DNA of 64,000 nucleotides, from assembly GCF_000090795.2 (NCBI RefSeq), contig NW_003546366.1, positions 139,452 to 203,451 of the forward strand, given 5' to 3'. The notes under the pieces are model-generated. The model saw only the letters and a program-made list of their open reading frames with translations. It ran no database searches and had not been told where the DNA came from. Numbering within the stretch: position 1 is the stretch's first letter; each line of letters begins with the position of its first letter. The stretch is from Amphimedon queenslandica. Taxonomy: Eukaryota; Porifera; Demospongiae; Haplosclerida; Niphatidae. The position numbers and the translations under genes were made by a program. Positions 49,020 through 61,450 of the stretch are shown in pieces.

Positions 49020-52000
49020 CTTACTGCTGCTTCTTTTTAGGGTTCTGTATGTCCTAGCCAGCATAGTCAGCTTGAGGAGGATGTGGAAGGCAAGGCTGAT
49101 GGTTCTAATGATGGTAGCTCTACACATGAAGAAATATCTGACCTTGAAGCTGGGATTGATATCAAGGGACTTGTGAAAAAATTTAAAGTAAATTAATTAA
49201 AAATATTAATCATATTTAATAAAATTAATTCATAATTAGTATCAGGGTATTATATTTTATTATTGTTCATCATCATAATCATCATTATTTTTAGGCAAAG
49301 GAATATTCAAGGACTGAGATCACTGCTGTTGATAATTTATACTTCAAAGTCTACAAAGGTCAGATAACTGCACTACTGGGTCACAATGGAGCAGGAAAGA
49401 CCACCACAATGTCCATACTCACCGGTCTATTCCCACCAAACAGTGGATCAGCTTATATCAAAGGACTCAGTATTGTGAATGATATCGATCTTATAAGAAG
49501 AAACCTCGGGATATGCCCTCAGCATAATGTACTCTTTGATAGACTCACTGTATCAGAGCATCTCTACTTCTTTGCAAGACTAAGGGTATAGTAGAGCTTA
49601 TGTGTATAATATATGATGTTTATAGCACAAAATTTGCAAGAGCTGTAAATTTCACAGATTTGCCAAATTTAGTTGCAGATTTAATTTTCACATATTTACA
49701 TTGTATGCCATCTAGTAGTCATCTTGTACTGTGATAATTTCATTTTCACGGGAATAATTTTTGTGAATTTAAAAAAATTGTAAACTCCGTGAAATTTACA
49801 GCCCTTAAAAATTTTGCACTATACGGTATATGTATATAAAGTTTAATAAATTTATTTATTTTATGTGTATAATTTTTTAAAGGGTGTTCCTGGTTCTTCT
49901 ATTAAGAAAGCTGTGTCCTCGATAATTTCAGATCTTCACCTGGAGGCTAGAAAAGATTACAAAGCAAATGAACTCTCCGGTGGATATAAGAGGAAACTAT
50001 GGTTAGAGAAATTATGTTCTTACTTCTTTTATTCTTCATCTCTCTCTCTCTCTCTTTATTGTATTTTTCATTTCAGTCTTGCTATAGCATTGGTGGGTGA
50101 TCCTGATATACTGATATTAGATGAGCCAACAAGTGGTATGGACCATAACAGTCGCTTGTTGACGTGGCAGATATTGGAACAGAAAAAAGAGCAAAACAAA
50201 ACAATATTAATATCAACTCATTCACTGTAAGGCATACTGTATGATTGCTTATTGCTACTCCCTCTTTCTTTTTCCTTCTCCCTTTTTCTTTCTCTTTTTC
50301 CTCTCTCTCTCTCTCTCCCCATCTCTCTCTCTCTCTAAGTGATGACACTGAAAAGGCCACTAGACTAGCCATTATGGTTGAAGGGAAGCTAGCTTGTAGT
50401 GGCAGCCCTGCTTGGCTCAAGAAAAGGTTTGTCAAAGATATCCATTGCTATATGAATAGTGACATTGGATTACTGTATGTTAACAATGAATTACAATGTA
50501 TATTATCATTACAGGTATGGTGTTGGTTATAATTTGAGGATTGCATTAAATGAAAGGGCACCACGAGCTCAAGTGGATGAGCTCATTAAGCGACACATAA
50601 GGGGATCTGAACCTGTCACAATAGGGGCTGAAACTCAGTGTCTCCTACCACTTGATAAAATTGGAAAATTTGCAGACCTTTTCACCGAATTAGAAAGTAA
50701 AATGATCATATAGTATGTAAATGTCATGACTTTATTTTTTGTCTTTTTCTTTGGAGGATTTGGGACAGAGTTGGGTATAGTCAGTTTTAGCATACAAGAG
50801 AATAAAATGGAGGACGTCTTTATCAAAGTTGGACAGGGAGAGAACAAATCATGGTACTACCTAGATATTATAACTGTTATTATTCAGTATTATATTTAAA
50901 CTGTGTGTATATTAATTATTTATTTTCATTAAACTATATTATTTTTTTAAGGAATGCTCAAGTTCGGTTGTTGTCAACAACGTATTCACGGTCCAGAGTA
51001 GTTCCAGGTCATCCCCCAATACTTCCTTTGAGCCAGTCACTAAACAGCATTGACTTGAATACCTGGGCATTCCAAGGTACTCCACCTACTAAGGACTAAA
51101 TATACCATATAGTGGGAAATATTGGAGGGGCTAAATTTGGTGAAATATTACTAAATTTTGGTGGTTAACGGATTTCAATTTGGTAAATTTGTGGCCATGT
51201 GCCATTGAGCATGTGTAATGTGTATAATGGCTCAAATGGTGGGTTTTATTTTGGCGAATGGCTATCAAATGCCAAATTCTCCAAATTTAATCCCCTCCAA
51301 AATTTCCCGCTATACAGTATTATGCTATTAGTATTGTTTTTTAAGAGCATGCACTCTAATTCATGTACATGTTGGGTGCTATTATTTATCATTTTTTAGG
51401 TACTACTCCGTATAGTGATGGTTTCTCCCAGTCTGGTGCTTCTAACTATTTCCCTCCTCCTCCTGTTGAATGTGATGATAATGACAGTTGGCTAGAAGAG
51501 CAGGACATGTCCACTACTTTAGGTAATCGAGTGTTTTGTTTAATGAGGCAGTTTTTGAAAGGTTGACTATGAAATCACTCCAAATTTTTTATTACATTTT
51601 CTGATGCATATTGATGTATTTATGCTGTGTAGAAAGTTTGAGCTGATTCCGAGTTCACATTCTAGAGTTATGAGCACTCTTTCTAAACTAGCAGATTTTG
51701 AGAAAAAAGCATGGACTATAGCCCATGGTTTTTTCAAAAAAATGGTTCCGAAATCACCCCCAATTTTTATTACATTTTTTGATGCATATTGATGTCCTTA
51801 TGCTGTGTAAAAAGCTTGAGGTGATTCTGAGCTCAAATTCTAGAGTTATGAGCACTTTTTCAAAACTAGCAGATTTTGAGAAAAAAGCATGTTGATGTAT
51901 TTATGCTGTGTAAAAATTTCGAGCCGATTCTGGGGACAAATTTCGGAGTTTATGAGTGATTTTTAGCTTAATGTTAGTATATTTTTTTTAAAGCATCCTT

Positions 52001-55000
52001 CAATTAAATATGGGTCTCTTTCTCTAGATCAACCTGCTGGATTCCCAGCATTGGATCAGAGTAGAATATCAACCAGTCAGCTAGCTGTACACCGTAGATC
52101 AGATGTTAGGTCTCCTCCTATTGCTGGTATGGAAGTGTTAAAGGAGGAGGAGGAGGAAGAAGAGGAGGAGGAGGGAAAAAAAGGAGAAGAAATGGTAGAT
52201 GGAGCAGTCGTTCTTTTTATACCGGTTCCTGCTGATAGACCAAGGAATAAACGAGTAATGGAGTTGGCTGGTGGTGAACGGACTCCTGTACCTCTTATAA
52301 GTAGAAGTCGTGCATCCTCCATAAGTAATATAAGCACGGGATCCATTATAAGACCAAGTATAATCCAAGATCTCAACTTACCTGTGGAGGAAGAGAGTGA
52401 CATTGAGACAGAAAGGAAAGGGATAGTGAGGCCTTTCATTCGGAGTGTAAAGGGTTGCTTAACTCGTAAGTTAATTATGTGTACATGTACATGTAAGTAT
52501 TTTACATTAACACTATCTATTGTTATTATTATAATATGTGAATTTTATGTACGCATATACATACTATAAAGAACAGTATAATTATAAGCAGGTATACATT
52601 TTGCGTTAACTATATTCACGTGCTAAATTGTCACGCCCTAGTACAGTCTGCATTATTCTCATAAAAGTGGGTGCTACTTTGATTCTTGCTGTTAGTAGAA
52701 GAGGACATGCTATCTTTAATTGTCCTTGCCTTTTCTTTGTCTCTGCTCTCCCTCTCCCCATCATGTGAGGGAGTTTTTGAGGGGAAATTCACGACAGACC
52801 AAGGCTCAAACTGCGAATGGAAAGAAGTGAATCACAATCCTACCAGTGTTGCATTCCTGTTGGAGTGCTCGTGCAAGTCTGCAACTGATGGAAAATTTTT
52901 TGAATATTCTTGTGAGTATGAAGGGAATCCTCACGACTGCGAGTATTTCGATAAAACTGGAGGAGCCCCGAGGTTCTTTCATCAAATTGCAAACTACTTC
53001 AAAGGTGAGGAGAAACGGTAGATATTTAACGTCGTTTTTTTATTTAAATTATTGTCGTCTTTTTTTATTTTTAGAGAGATCTCATGCTTGTTTAGCAGAC
53101 TCAGTTGATGTGAGCAAGGTTACAAAAATATGCAGTAACATGTCAACTCACCTACTGACAAGGAGAGAAGCTGGTAAAGGAAGAAATGGTGATCCAAAGA
53201 GATGCAGCAACGAGGGAAGTAGAAAAAGGAGAGAACTTTGAGATTACTAGGAACTATACTTCAAAGATGCTTATATTATTATTATTTATGAAAAATAAGA
53301 TAATAATATCAAGATATAATGTTTTTTATAGTTCTTCATGTTTTTTGTTGCAGCCTGATGGATCAATCCCATCAAGTACTCTTCTTTTCATTATGACTGG
53401 CCCCACTCCAGCTGTACATGTTCTTGTGTAGTTTGCAGCATCAAATTCTAGTACTGAGCAGGCCTCTACTTGATCCCCTGCAATATCAATAAAACTCATC
53501 AACACGTCACGTGGCATTAGAAACTATTCTTATCTCTCTTGCTCAGTTAACGACTGATTTGTCTTACTTTCAAAAATTGTTATAATCTCCTTAAAGAATT
53601 TTTCCCTATTGACTTGGACATCAAAGCAGTTATGTTCTGGGTTTCCACTGTAGAGGCAGCCGTATTTTTGTGTGTGTCTGTCCATTGTCTTGCACTCACA
53701 ATCAATGAAGAGTGCTGCTATTGACTGATGGTCGTGTGCCTCAACATAATGACAGACCGATCCACTCGGTGTCTTGAACTCTATTGACTCTTCTGGATCT
53801 TGTGCATGAAACTCAATATTTTCCTCGTCGTACTCTTCATGGCCTTGTGATAGAGCACTGGATATAAAGAGAACTAGGATCAACCAGGCCTTCATAGTGT
53901 GAGTGATAGAGATGGGGATGGAAATGGGTGGAAAAGAGCTTGGGTGGAAATGTGCAATCATGAATAAAGGATTGAATATTCATAGTCCACTAGAACTGCT
54001 ACACATCATCATCACATTGTGCACCTTATCACATGTCAATCTACTGATTATCATATCAGTCTAACTAAAAGTGGGCACGTTCATTGAGCAATGGAGTCAA
54101 GCTTTACTACTCTTAGCCTTTTCATACTATTCCTCTCTTTTGGTTCCCTTGTCCTCTCTGATGGTGATGATGATTACACTGGTGTCTTTAACATGAAGGC
54201 CGGCTCAGACTGTAAATACAACGTGATGCATTTTGATGAAGATGGGATTGTTGGTTTCCGTGTTCAGTGCTCTTGCCCTGGCACCCATAAAAGACTCACT
54301 TACTCTTGTGCTTATTTTGGAAAGCCCAACATCTGTCCTGGCTTTAATGAGACCTCAATTGCTAGGGCAAACTTTTACTCTGAGCTAGCAAGCTATGTGA
54401 AAGGTAAGAGAGAGAAAGAAAGAGAGAGGGGAAGATATAAAATAGATGTAAGTGAAGAAAAGGAGGCATAATATTATAGACTCTTAATTTATCTCTTCAG
54501 GCTATGGTGGTCATGGATGCAGTAGTAAAGAGATTCAAGCTGACAGAGTTACAACAATTTGCAAGGGGACACCTCTCGTTTTAAAGAGGACTATAGAAAT
54601 CAATGGAGATGATCCAAGACTTTGCAATAAAAGACATTCTGAACTTTAAAATAAATATATTACATGATTATTATTATTATATCTTGATCTCAATAAATAT
54701 AACTTTAAAATAGCAACTAAAAGTATAATTCGACTTCCCGTGCTTGCGTAGGCGGGTACTAAGCAACATAGCAATTAATCAATGTTTTGTTACTATTTTT
54801 AGTAACAGCCTAATAGGTCTCGTAATAATTACATTGTTTTATTCACAGGTTTTAATCATGCAACCGGAAAGTGGCTACAGCAGTATCGTGCAATCCTCAC
54901 TAAACGGGCCATTCACTTCAAGCGGTTTTATATAGGAGCCGTGTGTCAGCTCTTGCCACTTTTTATAATCATATGCAGTTTGGTCATTTCTGAAACTCTT

Positions 55001-56164
55001 GTGTCCCAGTATCACAGCGACAGAAGCTTTCATTTGACGCTAGAGAAGGCATCACTGACTGATAATAGAACAATCTTTCATGCAGCATTTGTGAACCAGT
55101 CCTTGCCATTTGAGGTAGGAACTACATACATGTAATTTTAATACCAAAAATAATCTATTAAGAATGAACGACCTTATATGGTCAAGACTGAGTTAAGCAC
55201 ATTGAGCTGGCTCACTTTTATGATGGAGATGATACCGAAATCCCAACATAACTGTAAATTTGTCTTCCCCGCAAAAAAGAGCTAATTTGGAATGACTAAA
55301 ATACATAATATTATTTTTATATTAATTATTTTTTCTCATTTTATTCATAGGATCTTTTGGGTAAATTTGGTACAACTGATGTGTTGAACTATACACGTCA
55401 GATTATTAATATCAAGGAGAATACTAATGACAACAGAAATGCCAGTCGGTGCTGCTCATATCATTATCAAATATTAGACAAATATTGTGCAACTTTGGAT
55501 AAGGTGAGGAATTTTATGTAATAGAATTTTAATTATGATTTGTATGCTTAATTTTAATGGTCTTTGGCCCGATTTTGGACCAACTTTAACAATTATTTCA
55601 TAAACAATCCAATTATGACCAAAATAAGCTCAAACTTTCTACACAACTTAAGTACATGTATACATATCAGAAAAATACATAAAAGCAAAAAATTTTTCTC
55701 CTGCCTATTTTTGAGGAATTTCTGAGGAAACTTAAATTTTGCAATTTGAACTTTTTAATTTTGTCATTGATACCATTATATTTTTAGGATGAATTAATGT
55801 CTGTATGTAGAGATGTGGAGGATTTTGGGTATTCACAATGTCTTGACCGATGCTTAAAGTTAGCGTCAATTAATTAATTTATAATGTTAAAATTATGTTA
55901 ATTATTATCCCTTTAATAGCTGTTGCAATGCTACAAGGAATCGACTTCCATCCTGCACTAATCCAAGATATCAAATAATAGACAGTAACTACCCGTACAC
56001 CCCAGCATCAGAATACTGCCCTGTACCTCCTAAAGTATCACTGGTATCATAATAATACATTTAAATGCACTCATTTATTATAACTTATAGTTATATATCA
56101 TTGATATTCATAGTAATGGTTAATAATAATGTGAAAACATGCAACAAAATTAATTTCCTTATTA

Positions 56165-56195
<31 letters not shown>

Positions 56196-59100
56196 CACTA
56201 CTATTATAGGAAGATTATTCTGATCCTGTTGGCCCACTTGATGACATCAATACATTTGTAGCAGAGCACCTTCTGTCACTCCAGGACTCTGACCCCTCCT
56301 TTTATAGAACTGTACTTGGAGGATTCACCGTTTCATCTCGTGCACCCACTCACTCAGTTTGTGGGTGTGAGGAAACCGAAGGAGTTTGTACGAGTTCTTT
56401 AAAGAAAGTTGAATTTTTAAATTCGGTTCCTCTCCGTCAAAACTGCTCTAATATCCTCTCCATTCCTTACTTTTGTAGTGACAATGAGACTTTCCTTGGC
56501 ATAACATTACAGTCTGATTTCAGCCAGATATTGGAATATACCATACAGCAATCTTCTCTTAGCATTGACAATAATACTGATAATGATATATGCGAGATGT
56601 ATCCAGCTACTGGTGGATCACCGTTATTACAGGCCACTGATTGCATAAGTATCATCAACGGTTTGAATAGCAGTGGTTGTATAACTATTAACAATAATCC
56701 TTTGTCGACTGTCTGTGTTGACATTAGCTGCTCTGATTGCAGTGTCTCTAGTAGCATTAGCTCACAGTATGGTCATTGTAATACTTGGAAAGATGAGGAG
56801 AATTATGAACCTGTCATTACGCTGTGGTATAACAACCAGGTAATAACGAATATAATTATAAAACAGACCTATTAATGCTAAAGTAATTGATTGCTGTATG
56901 TTTTGTCTCAACACCTTTTTTGCAAGTATTTATAATAATATTTTTGTTATTTTTTTTATCTTAGGCTTATCATCTTTCTCCTTCTCTTCTTAACACTCTC
57001 CACAATCTCTACCTCCATTCCTCTGGATATGGCAATAAGTCCATTAATGTACACAACCATCCACTCCCCCGTCATCCCTCTAGTACACTGGACACTGCTT
57101 CCATTGACATCATTACTTTTGCTGTCGGTATTTTGTCAATGTTTGGATACTGCTTCCTCCTAGCTAGCATGTCTCTCTTTATTGTACAAGAGAAGTCATC
57201 AATGGTATGAAATAAATAAATGCATTCATGTCCTTATAAAGGAGAAGAATATTGATTGATGCTATTGTCAATGTATTTGCTTATTATTGTTAACCTTTTT
57301 ACTTTTTACTTGTCCTGTTTTTAGGCTAAGCACTTACAATTGTCATCCGGCTTAAGGTTGTCTGCTTACTGGCTTGCTAACTTTACCTGGGATCTCATCA
57401 CTTGTCTCTTGCCTGTATCTTTCACTATTGTTATTTTTGCTGTCGGGCAGATATGGGTCGAGCAATATTCTGGTTACACTCTAGCTGCTGTAGCTAGTAT
57501 TTTTGTAATGGTGTGTTGGGCCCAGATTCCAGCGATTTACCTCCTCTCGCTTCCTTTCAAAGATATATACACGGCTTACACTTCGTTATTTCTGATACTA
57601 TTCATTCTTTCATTTTCCTCAATGTCCATTACATATGTCATTGGGCCTCTATCTGGCTACAGAGACACCGAAGACATTCTCCATTATATATTCCTCATTA
57701 ATCCCAGCTATGGGCTAGCTACGTCTCTAAGTGACTTGTACACTAATTCTGTTGTGAGGAGCGTATGCACTTCTTCCAGCACTGCTTACATCATATGCGC
57801 TCAGAGTGAAGCAAGATATACCGACAATCCATTTCGATTTTCAAGGCCAGGGGTTGGCGCTGTATTAGTGTATTTTTTTGTTGAGGGAATCCTCTATTTT
57901 TCTCTAACTTTATTGGTCGACCATTACAATCAGATCAAGCAGTATATACTGAAGAGAAGAGGGGTCACATCTCAGAAGATGGTGGAGAAAGCAGTTGAGG
58001 AAAACAGGAGATTACTTAAAAGTCGAGAACTCCAGAGAAATATGTCTATCTGGAGAAGAGATGCAGAGAGAGTTGGAGGGAGCTCACTCGCATTAAGTCA
58101 ACGGTTTCCTTCTGGGCCTCTCCTTGATGGCAGTGCCTGGAGAGGAATTAGTGATGCTGTCCAACCGCCTAAGAGCAGAGGCAAAGTCAATGAGGATGAC
58201 TCTGTCAAGAAAGAGAAGGTATTTGTTAACAATTTATTGCAGAGAGGCGAAGTCCCTAAAGATTGCACAGTAGCCATTGGACGCTTATCGAAATATTACA
58301 ACAATAGCTTTTTGGATCAAGTCAAAAGTGCTTGGAAGTTCGAGCCGCTGAGAGAAGCTGCAGTCCAAGACATGAACATTGCCCTGTATGAGAGACAGTG
58401 CTTTGGTCTACTGGGATATAACGGAGCAGGGAAATCTACTACTTTTAAAATGTTGTGTGGAGAAATATCAGCAACTACTGGGACGGCACTCATAGCTGGC
58501 TATGATATAAGGTACATAAAATTAACCACTCTCTTCTTTTATCTTTTTCCATAGGACACAGCTTCGTGCAGTACAGAGGAAAATTGGCTACTGTCCTCAA
58601 TTTGATGCACTCATAGAGACACTGACTGGTAGAGAAACCTTGACTTTGTTTGCCAGATTGAGAGGAATAGAAGAAAAGAGGATAAAAGATGAAGTTTCGT
58701 CACTAATTGATAAAATAGGGTTGAGAGATCATGCTGACAAACAATGCTGGAAATATAGGTAATTTAAACTAATAAAGCTTACTTATTCAAATTATTCATA
58801 GTATAGGATGTGTTTAAACTCATTTATATTATTTTTTAATCATTTTTTGCAGTGGTGGAAACAGACGTAAGCTAAGCACAGCAATAGCCTTGCTTGGGAA
58901 CCCTCCTGTCATACTGCTGGATGAGCCAACCTCCGGAATGGACATTAAAACTAAACGGGACTTTATTAATACTCTGAGCCGAATAATTAAAGAAGAAAAT
59001 AAGACAGTTATATTCTCATCTCATAGGTAAATATCGACTTGTTACGGCCTTATTATTTTTATCATTTTTAGTATGAGTGAGTGCGAGTCTCTATGCAACA

Positions 59101-59954
59101 GAATTGGTATAATGATCAATGGAGAGTTTAGAGTTATCGGCTCTACAGAAAAACTGAGGAGCAAGTGAGCTATAAAATAGTATCATCATCATTATTACTA
59201 TTATTACTATTATTTTCAAGGTATGGTGATAATAGTACTAAGCTAACTATTCGTGTTGAGCACTGTGCAGCTAGTGAATTGGAACAGGATGAGGATGAGT
59301 ATTCAATGGAAGAGAGCACCACTGTAATTAATAACCATTTCCTTCAAGTTCCTCAACCGTCTCCAATGCCTCTAAGAAGAGCTTTTCCTCAACCTCAAAA
59401 TCTTAATCGAAGGTTGTCCATAGTATCACAGGCTCCTCTCCATCAGCCAAGAAGACCAACAATAAGGACCTACTCTCGACTCAAAAGCATTGGAAAAGTA
59501 GCAAGGGAGTTTCTTCCATTTCAGGGGGCACCAACTGCACAAAGAGAAGGAACTGATGGAGCTGTAGATGAATCTCCTGATGAAGAGATTTCAGATAATC
59601 CTTACTTGCGACATGTCTGTTTAAAAATAAGGCAATATTTCCGTGGAAAAGAGGACATCACATTAATAAGTGCAGAGAAAGATGAAGTCACTTATAAGCT
59701 ACCAAAATATGATGTCCCATTGTCAGAAATATTCCAATTAATTCAGTTACTAAAGTCTGATCCAAGCTGTCATATAACTAGCTATAGTGTCAGTCAGTCA
59801 ACATTAGAACAAGTAAGCTTCTGACACGTGCATGTATGTTAAATTGTTAATGCACTCCTTCTCTACCTCTTTTTTGTGCCAGGTTTATAGTCATTTTATT
59901 CGAGAGCAAGAAGAGCAAGAAATGAAAAAGAAACAGACAAAAGAAGAAATGTAA
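46008..59954 (+). CDS. ABCA-subfamily full-length ABC transporter
   Basis: One gene of roughly 30 exons encodes two halves in the order TMD1-NBD1-TMD2-NBD2. It starts [13 protein letters not shown], as ABCA proteins do, with a large lumenal loop before the next membrane segments ([18 protein letters not shown], then [19 protein letters not shown]). NBD1 has Walker [11 protein letters not shown] (near 49379), LSGGYKRKL (49973) and [12 protein letters not shown] (50107). An acidic linker follows. TMD2 starts at 54849 ([19 protein letters not shown]) and has a large Cys-rich lumenal loop. NBD2 has [10 protein letters not shown] (near 58413), [15 protein letters not shown] split by an intron, and [16 protein letters not shown] proteins move or flip lipids across membranes; the closest subtype is not clear. 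The halves are joined across the intron 52466-54848, where phases match. That intron holds three other genes. An N gap (48472-48696) falls in an intron just after TSK. Confidence 0.94.
47803..47951 (+). repeat. (CT)n/(TCTTTCTC)n tract at an ABCA 3' splice site
   Basis: About 150 bp of C/T ends in TTCCAG, the acceptor for the exon starting SVWFDN. The tract serves as polypyrimidine tract. Confidence 0.85.
48472..48696. other. Assembly gap in ABCA intron
   Basis: A run of 225 undetermined bases. It begins two bases into the intron after the exon that ends TSK. The next exon (from about 49041) is in phase, so no coding loss is implied. Confidence 0.95.
48715..48918. mobile_element. Foldback element in ABCA intron
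   Basis: The left end TACTGTATAGCGGGAAATTT then TGGAGGGGA is mirrored by TCCTCCAAAATTTTCCGCTA and TACGGTA. It is 204 bp. It carries GACACGTGGCCACAAATTTG internally, as does the copy at 51103 in diverged form. Confidence 0.8.
49619..49828. mobile_element. Foldback element in ABCA intron
   Basis: Left AGCACAAAATTTGCAAGAGC then TGTAAATTTCAC is mirrored by GTGAAATTTACAGCCCTTAA and AATTTTGCACTATACGGTA, about 210 bp. The inner GCTGTAAATTT arm matches the elements at 19788 and 21485. Confidence 0.7.
51103..51319. mobile_element. Foldback element in ABCA intron
   Basis: The left end TACCATATAGTGGGAAATAT then TGGAGGGG is mirrored by CCCCTCCAAAATTTCCCGCT and ATACAGTA, 217 bp. It is the same subfamily as 48715-48918. 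Confidence 0.8.
51545..51965 (+). repeat. Tandem copies of the dispersed ~190-bp unit in an ABCA intron
   Basis: Two full units and a partial one carry AATTTTTTATTACATTTTCTG-like, ATATTGATGT and TTATGCTGTG words. They also carry GAGTTATGAGCACT and GGACTATAGCCCATGG, with the same order as at 22890-23665. Confidence 0.78.
52707..53241 (+). CDS. Secreted 8-cysteine protein, family unrecognised (nested gene 1)
   Basis: Two exons (52707-53004, 53075-53241) give 154 residues with one phase-1 intron. A signal peptide ([16 protein letters not shown]) is followed by eight cysteines spaced C-x17-C-x-C-x12-C-x8-C-x26-C-x13-C-x23-C. The intron falls between the fifth and sixth. The tail is basic and ends RKRREL. 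Two paralogues in the same host intron (53326-53895 minus and 54091-54649 plus) share the cysteine plan, intron position and tail. The gene lies wholly inside an ABCA intron, on the host strand. A role is unknown; paired cysteines and a leader point to the secretory route. A TTG upstream in the same frame was not taken as start. Confidence 0.78.
53326..53895 (-). CDS. Secreted 8-cysteine protein, family unrecognised (nested gene 2, antisense to host)
   Basis: Minus-strand exons 53895-53568 and 53477-53326 give 159 residues with a phase-1 intron in the same place as in its paralogues. The leader is [15 protein letters not shown], followed by a short acidic stretch. The cysteine plan is C-x17-C-x-C-x11-C-x9-C-x25-C-x13-C-x21-C. 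The conserved YSGNPEHNC corresponds to YEGNPHDC of nested gene 1. The C-terminus is GCNKKHEEL. An in-frame ATG at 53961 would put 22 polar residues before the leader, so 53895 is preferred. It is transcribed against its ABCA host. Confidence 0.78.
54091..54649 (+). CDS. Secreted 8-cysteine protein, family unrecognised (nested gene 3)
   Basis: Exons 54091-54403 and 54501-54649 give 153 residues with the family's phase-1 intron. The leader is [16 protein letters not shown]. The cysteine plan is C-x18-C-x-C-x10-C-x8-C-x28-C-x13-C-x20-C. The match to its neighbours includes [12 protein letters not shown], the TTICKG word and the end [10 protein letters not shown]. It sits inside the ABCA intron on the host strand, about 200 bp before the next ABCA exon at 54849. 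The family is not recognised. Confidence 0.8.
55560..55760 (-). repeat. Diverged dispersed-repeat copy in ABCA intron
   Basis: Contains TCTTTGGCCCGATTTTGGAC, CAAAATAAGCTCAAACTTTC and CACAACTTAAGTACATGTAT, then AAAAATTTTTCTCCTGCC. It is the reverse-strand form seen at 30725-31020. Confidence 0.55.
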
Positions 59955-60383
59955 TGACTATTTAATATTTATTGTATTGTTATTGTATAGTTTGTTGCTC
60001 ATAATGATTATATAAATAATTTGAAGATATTTTTAAAGTCTGGCAGACTGGCACAGTCGTGTTTTAATACATTTAAAATGTATAGAATTTATATATTCTT
60101 GCTGGCTTTATCCATTGTGTTAGCAATGACATTCATAAATCACCACAGCAAAAATTGAGCCACACATGGCCTTATGAATAATGTTTGAAGGTCAGCACTC
60201 AGCACTGATTCAAGCCCTGATTGCAGCCCTGCAAACATGCAAAAGTTGCAAACTCGTCAATCACGTGACTCCCACCATACTAATAATACATGTCACGTGA
60301 ACAGGAACCTGCGAACTTGCGAAGCAGTCATTTTTGTTACATAAGATTGTCTCTTCTCTTACTCTCGACAGCAACTGTTCAAG
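59955..60383. other. Intergenic region between ABCA and the His-1 gene pair
   Basis: No gene found. Two CACGTG E-boxes (in AATCACGTGACT near 60262 and TGTCACGTGAAC near 60294) lie about 90-120 bp upstream of the next ATG and are probable promoter elements. Confidence 0.45.
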
Positions 60384-61197
60384 ATGAAGTCTTTCATTGT
60401 CCTCGTTTGTCTTTTTGCTTATGCCAACGCTCACGCTTGCATGTTGTTTCCAGCCCAGCGTGGCCCAATACCAAATGATATTCTAGTAAAATCAGGTTAG
60501 TGTAGGCATATCTATGATGCAGGCCCATTTTAGGATTTATATACCAAATGGGAATGACTGTAGCTGGGAGGGTCTGGGGAACAAGACTATATTAATAGTT
60601 GATTTTTAATGCTTTTTATTATAGGTGCCGATACTTGCCTGGTTATTAAGGACCCTCCTTGTGGTGGTGCTGAAGCTGAAGACCCAAAGGTTTCCTTTAC
60701 GTAAGACGATACTATTGCATATAGTACGTAAGCACTCATTCTTCCTATACAGTGCAGGTAATAATGCTACAGTTGATATACAGAAAAATCTTGACCACTT
60801 CTACTCTCAGAATCCAGTACACTTTCTTCAAGCATGACATTCGTTGATCATATTGTTATAATTATAGGGAAGCTGGGAGGTATTCTTGTGGGATGGTGGC
60901 TCTAGTGGTAAATCTGTAGCTAAGTTTGCTGATTCCAGTGATTTCAAGACACTTGATAACAAAGCTGTTACTGTCATGATCCCCTCTGATGCGTAAGACA
61001 ACTGAAATAAATTATTGTCATTATCCATTTATATATATTTTAGTGGCAAGGGAAAAGCTATCCTTCAGGTAAATTCAGAATAATATTATTAAAAATAGGT
61101 ATTATTATTATTTTTTTATACACAGCTTATCTACACTACCAACAACCCCAATGCTCCTGCTATGTTTTACCAGTGTGCTGACGTCATGATCAATTGA
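60384..61197 (+). CDS. Small secreted LPMO/BIM1-like protein with N-terminal His (copy 1)
   Basis: Six exons (60384-60495, 60625-60700, 60753-60816, 60868-60992, 61044-61068, 61126-61197) give 157 residues. The leader MKSFIVLVCLFAYANA is predicted to be cut right before HACMLFPAQRGPIP, leaving His at position 1. That is the hallmark of copper histidine-brace proteins. A second conserved His is in KNLDHFYSQNPGSW. The end FYQCADVMI resembles the terminal strand of LPMO and X325/BIM1-type proteins, and CLVIKDPPCGG supplies two more Cys. At about 141 mature residues it is smaller than most active LPMOs, so a copper-binding or auxiliary role is as likely as polysaccharide oxidation. It is followed by a tandem copy at 61451. 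The assignment rests on motifs read by eye. Confidence 0.78.
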
Positions 61198-61450
61198 TCA
61201 TACTGAGAAGGCTGAAGAACTAACTTGCTGCTTATAGAATACTTTTTGATACTTTTGTCCTTTGATTTTAGGCTGCTATTTGATTTTAACAATAATATAG
61301 CTTTAAATAAACCGTGTTTTTAGGAATTCTTAATAATATAGCAATGAATTAAGCATGCATGCATAATGTTGTAAAGGTCAATGCAGGGTCAATGTTAACA
61401 GTTATGCTGACATAGCTGTTTTCAGTTTGCATTTTCAGCAGTCATTTAAA

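Noticed and set aside
52707-54649. Venom-type or antimicrobial Cys-rich peptides
   Set aside because: Proteins of about 130 mature residues with this 8-Cys spacing match no toxin or defensin scaffold that I know; left as unrecognised secreted proteins.
46008-59954. Two separate half-size ABC transporter genes split at the nested cluster
   Set aside because: The exon ending 52465 and the exon starting 54849 match in phase, the second half has no start region of its own, and TMD-NBD-TMD-NBD order is the ABCA norm.
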